Assembly (NCBI GenBank): GCA_030267565.1
Contig: BRXU01000027.1
Span: 1,349,001-1,413,000, forward strand
DNA from: Pleodorina starrii
Taxonomy: Eukaryota; Chlorophyta; Chlorophyceae; Chlamydomonadales; Volvocaceae
DNA: 64,000 nt
Direction: 5' to 3'
Part shown: positions 57,701 through 64,000 of the stretch, in pieces
Layout: every line of letters starts with the position of its first letter
Position numbering within the stretch: the stretch's first letter is position 1
The notes under the pieces: model-generated
Told to the model about the DNA's origin: nothing
The model's input: the letters and a program-made list of their open reading frames with translations, nothing else
The model's database searches: none
Position numbers and translations under genes: made by a program

Positions 57701-58742
57701 GGCCCGTGGAGCGGCGCCGGCGGCATCCCTTCGGCCTCACTCGGGCCCTGTACGACGCTTCGGAGCTGCCGCCCAGCCTGGCGGGCGACAGTGCGGTGTG
57801 GGCGGAGCCTGTGGGCCCCCCCCTGGAGTTGGGTTCCTTCCGGTGGCGACAGAGCGCGGGGGAGGTGCACATTATGGCGACGCGGGTGAGGCTGCGAGGC
57901 GGTGGCTTGTGAGGTCTCTGAGCCCCTCTGCTGCGCGCAGTGGTGCCTGCACGAGGGAGGGCTGAAGGGATGAAGGGGTGGATGGGTGGCAGGGTGGCAG
58001 GGAGAGGTGCGGAAGAGCGTGGCACGCACAGGGCCCCCCGGGGTCCGCTTCGCTGCGCAATCTGAGCTCTCCCATTAGCCCTCCTCACGTTGACGTTAAC
58101 TGTGGAGCAGTACTTTGTTGAAACCTTTCGTAAGCACTGAAAGCAAGCACCCCGACCGAGCGACCGTGCTGCCGCCCACCGCCCCTTCCCCCCCCCCTGC
58201 AGGTCCCCCCCGGCCTGGCCACCCAAGATCTGCTGGTGGAGGTGCGGCCGCGCAGCCTGCGGATCGCGAACCGTTCCTCGGGTGAGGTGTACCTGTACGG
58301 CACCCTCGAGGCCGTCATACTCACGGACCAAACCACGTGGACCCACCACCGGGACGCGCCGCGGCCGCTGCCGTCGCTGCCGCCGGGCTCGGAATCGGGC
58401 TCGGAATCGGGCGGCGGTGGCAGCGGCGGTGGCGGCGGCGGCCCGAGCGGGGAGGAGGGCTGTGTGGCGGCGGTGGTGGTGACGCTGGTCAAGATGCGGC
58501 CTGCAGAGGGTGCGGCCAGTGAGGGATGGTGGTCGCGCTGCCTGGAGGGGGCGCCGGCGGTGGCGTGGGAGGAGGTTTCGGAGCGAGACTACAGCACGCT
58601 GCCGGCGGAGCAGCTGCAGGAGCTGAGGCGGCAGCAGGCGAGGATGGACGCGCAGGCTCGAGAGGGCGCGGCGTCGGAGGCGGAGGCGGAGGCGGGGGCG
58701 GGGGCGGGAGAGGAGGGTTCGGGTGATGAGGAGGAAAGCTGA
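51728..58742 (+). CDS. TPR and CS (p23/NudC-like) domain protein, putative co-chaperone
   Basis: Ten exons in phase code about 1048 aa: 51728-51840, 52294-52625, 53256-53567, 53932-54215, 54445-54731, 55096-55210, 55710-56360, 56830-57093, 57637-57885, 58203-58742. Residues 38-150 hold TPR repeats (LKAEYLKLRGDTALSDGNA, NRSLAAIRSGRAAEALADA, WAKGHYRAGQALLALRRPEE). A second, weaker TPR-like helical region is coded at 53932-54731. The middle is Ala/Gly/Gln-rich with alpha-beta segments (VSYEVEAVLVFVPGA). Residues about 850-985 form a CS domain: SFRWRQSAGEVHIM, DLLVEVRPRSLRIANR, GEVYLYGTLEAVI, VVVTLVKMRP and the NudC-type WWSRCLEG. TPR and CS pairs occur in Hsp90-linked factors such as SGT1 and dynein assembly factors, but this order and length match neither, so the role stays open. 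Mid-gene exon joins are less certain than the ends. Confidence 0.75.
52071..52204 (+). repeat. 9-bp satellite (TGTGCGTGC), TPR-CS intron 1
   Basis: About 14 near-perfect copies of the 9-mer TGTGCGTGC fill the centre of intron 1. The period is a multiple of three, so all frames stay open and give Cys/Val/Leu or Arg/Ala/Val repeats that are not protein. Confidence 0.95.
53101..53222 (+). repeat. 12-bp satellite (ACTGACCCGCGC), TPR-CS intron 2
   Basis: About ten copies of a 12-mer alternating ACTGACCCGCGC and ACTGACCCACGC, ending about 35 bp before the acceptor of exon 3. Confidence 0.9.
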
Positions 58743-60671
58743 GCTGGATGGCGGTGGGGGGGACTGAGTGCGATTTCCGCAGTGTCAGGTGCGATATGCA
58801 CCGTAGCGGGCTTCGGACCTTTCAAAGGCGGTAGAGCCTGCGGGGTAATGTGTGTGTTTGTGTGTGTGTGGGGGGGGGAGGAGATAGTTAGGTGAAGGGC
58901 TACAGATGGGAGAGGTCAGGTCGGCGGCTGTGCGCTCTTCGCGGCATCTTTTGGGGTGCGAGCTGGAGGAGCTCGTGGGCAGCTACTGGGTATGTTGAAG
59001 GGTACTAGGGTATGGTGGGGTTTCTTGGTGGAGATCTTGGGGAGACGGACTTTGCGACAAACACGAAGTCCCAAGCGGCAGCTGGCTTCCTTCCTCGTCG
59101 CGCAAGGAAACGTCCGTCACGACATCCGTGTCCGCGGTGCCCGTTGCGAAGCACTGCTGAGCTGTTCCGACAGGGACGCATGCGCGTGGGTGTGTCGGAG
59201 CGGGACAACAGTGCACGGGTGGACACAGCCGGATGCCTCCTGTTAGGGCAACTGGTATTGTTGTCGTACCGGCTCCACCTGTTTTGTCGTATATTACGGC
59301 ATCCGTTGGGCGTTCGGGAAGGATACGTGTATGCACGCTGAGGGCGGCCAGCGCATCCAGATATGCATTACGGCACACGAGTGTGTGTCCAGGCGCACGG
59401 CAATGAAGTACTTAGCCGTACACGCGTTACCCGAGAAGCGAGCTAATCGTACGCACCTGCGGGCCTCACCCATCGCTCCCAAGCCCCTCCCCTGGAGTTC
59501 GCAGTGTCAGCCTCCCGCGCAATATAAATGAATCGATTTACAGTCGAGCCACAATATCGCCGCAGTATCTATTTATCTACCTATCTATCAAGTATCTACT
59601 TCCCTGACTATCTATTCGAATGCACCCATGCGCGGTATGATCCCCTGTGTGCCTGTGGCCGCCAGTCTCCCCCTTCACGCCCTCCCAGAGCATTATGTAC
59701 TCGGGGGAGCCGTAACACCGCCCCCTTCCCTGCCCGGGTGCGAAAGGCGAAAATGTGGTGGGGGCGATCCAAGGGTGTGGGGGAATGTGGAGGTGGTTTG
59801 CCACACCGGTCGGCGACACCGGCACTCAGACACGACGCGCCTAGGCAAAAGAGCCAGGGAGGGGCAGGGTGAGAGGGTGGGGGTGACAGGCGAGGTGGGG
59901 GGATCAACCAGCTGGGCGAGGCAACCAGCTGGGGGAGGTGCAGTGAACCGGACACCGGAGGAGCGTGCGGCACTGGCCGGCGTGCATGGAAGTGGCCTGG
60001 GTCGCTGGGTGCACGGACCGGTGCGTCGCACAGCGGTCGGTGGGGGGGAGGGTGATGGAGCCTGTAGTGCGTCGAGTGGATGAGCGTTGATCGGGCCTTA
60101 TAACGGGCGTCGGCATTAGCGTTAGCGTCAGCGCGGATGGTGCGCTGCGGTGAGCCGCGGACGACCCCCAGCCCCGAGGCTGTCCCGTGGGAGCGGCCGG
60201 GAGCTATTCACGGAACGGCTACAGCTTCGCAGTGCAAAAGCACGTGCGTCCACGGCCCGCTGTTGCAGTGAGGTATCACACGTGGACTTTCATTTAATAT
60301 AACCATGTCTTATTGCGCTGGAGTGAATTTCTTGCAGCGTTGTTAAGGTAGGACAGCAGTTAGGGCTGTCAGGAACGGGTACGGCGCTGCATTTGCGCCT
60401 GTCCAGTTCTGCTAGCTGAGGACGTCGAACGTTCGCTGCCCGACATGAAGTTCCTTGACAACCTGCGCAACCTATTGATGTTCACCACGCCAAGACTGCA
60501 CACAAACCTCATAACATCGACTACGCCGAAAGCTTACCTAACCACCGTCTTGCACCCTATCGTGGTGCCATGGAACTTGCACAGAGAACCAGATCCACAT
60601 TATACATGTCGACTGCGTAGTCTAAGTAGTATTAATATTCTCCTTGATCGTGGAAGGCGGCTTTGGCCATC
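58743..60671. other. Intergenic region with AT-rich right part
   Basis: About 1.9 kb between the TPR-CS stop and the PH gene start. It contains TATC-type short repeats near 59566-59600 and becomes clearly AT-richer after 60280. An open frame from 60445 (MKFLDNLRNLL) could be 5' leader or an alternative first exon of the PH gene. Confidence 0.45.

Positions 60672-64000
<3,329 letters not shown>

Overview
This window is nuclear DNA from a GC-rich green alga, most likely a chlamydomonadalean or volvocine species. The evidence is dense GT-AG introns (4 to 22 per gene for most genes), strong G/C third-position bias, Ala/Gly/Gln-rich linkers, and TGTAA-type poly(A) motifs near some gene ends. No prokaryotic, organellar or viral gene order is visible. 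I rebuilt gene models by hand from splice sites, reading phase and remembered family motifs. Exon joins are therefore inferences, although almost every join listed keeps phase.

Layout, left to right: 3' part of TAF5 (+, to 2568); SMC6 paralogue A (-, 14644 to 3365); SMC6 paralogue B (+, 15029 to 24917); EngB/YihA-type GTPase (-, 28981 to 25860); small F-box/LRR protein (+, 29345 to 30845); long coiled-coil protein (-, 36043 to 33070); NOP56 (+, 36460 to 39721) with a candidate box C/D snoRNA in intron 5; a small two-exon gene (+, 40864 to 41410); gamma-tubulin complex protein GCP2 (-, 49756 to 41986); another small two-exon gene (+, 50249 to 51211); a TPR plus CS-domain protein (+, 51728 to 58742); and the 5' part of a PH-domain gene (+, 60672 to beyond the window). 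Four gene pairs are divergent across short gaps of 363 to 492 bp that probably act as bidirectional promoters.

The most striking feature is the SMC6 pair. Two complete SMC6 genes lie head to head with start codons 384 bp apart and share many intron positions and phases, so they come from a duplication. When the first exons are assembled by phase, both proteins begin with a small Tudor-like domain (GRRV...G.V...Y..D..E...WE) ahead of the ATPase head. I know of no description of a Tudor-SMC6 fusion. Introns of both genes also carry copies of a 62-bp interspersed repeat, one flanked by a 10-bp direct repeat that looks like a target-site duplication.

Functionally the window mixes chromosome maintenance (SMC6 x2), transcription (TAF5), ribosome biogenesis (NOP56 and its intronic snoRNA), probable organelle ribosome assembly (EngB), microtubule nucleation (GCP2) and probable chaperone or signalling proteins. 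There is no sign of an operon-like pathway. Other repeats are intronic or intergenic satellites, including an about 450-bp ATT array and three introns whose 5' splice site runs straight into a GGTGGCTGG repeat.
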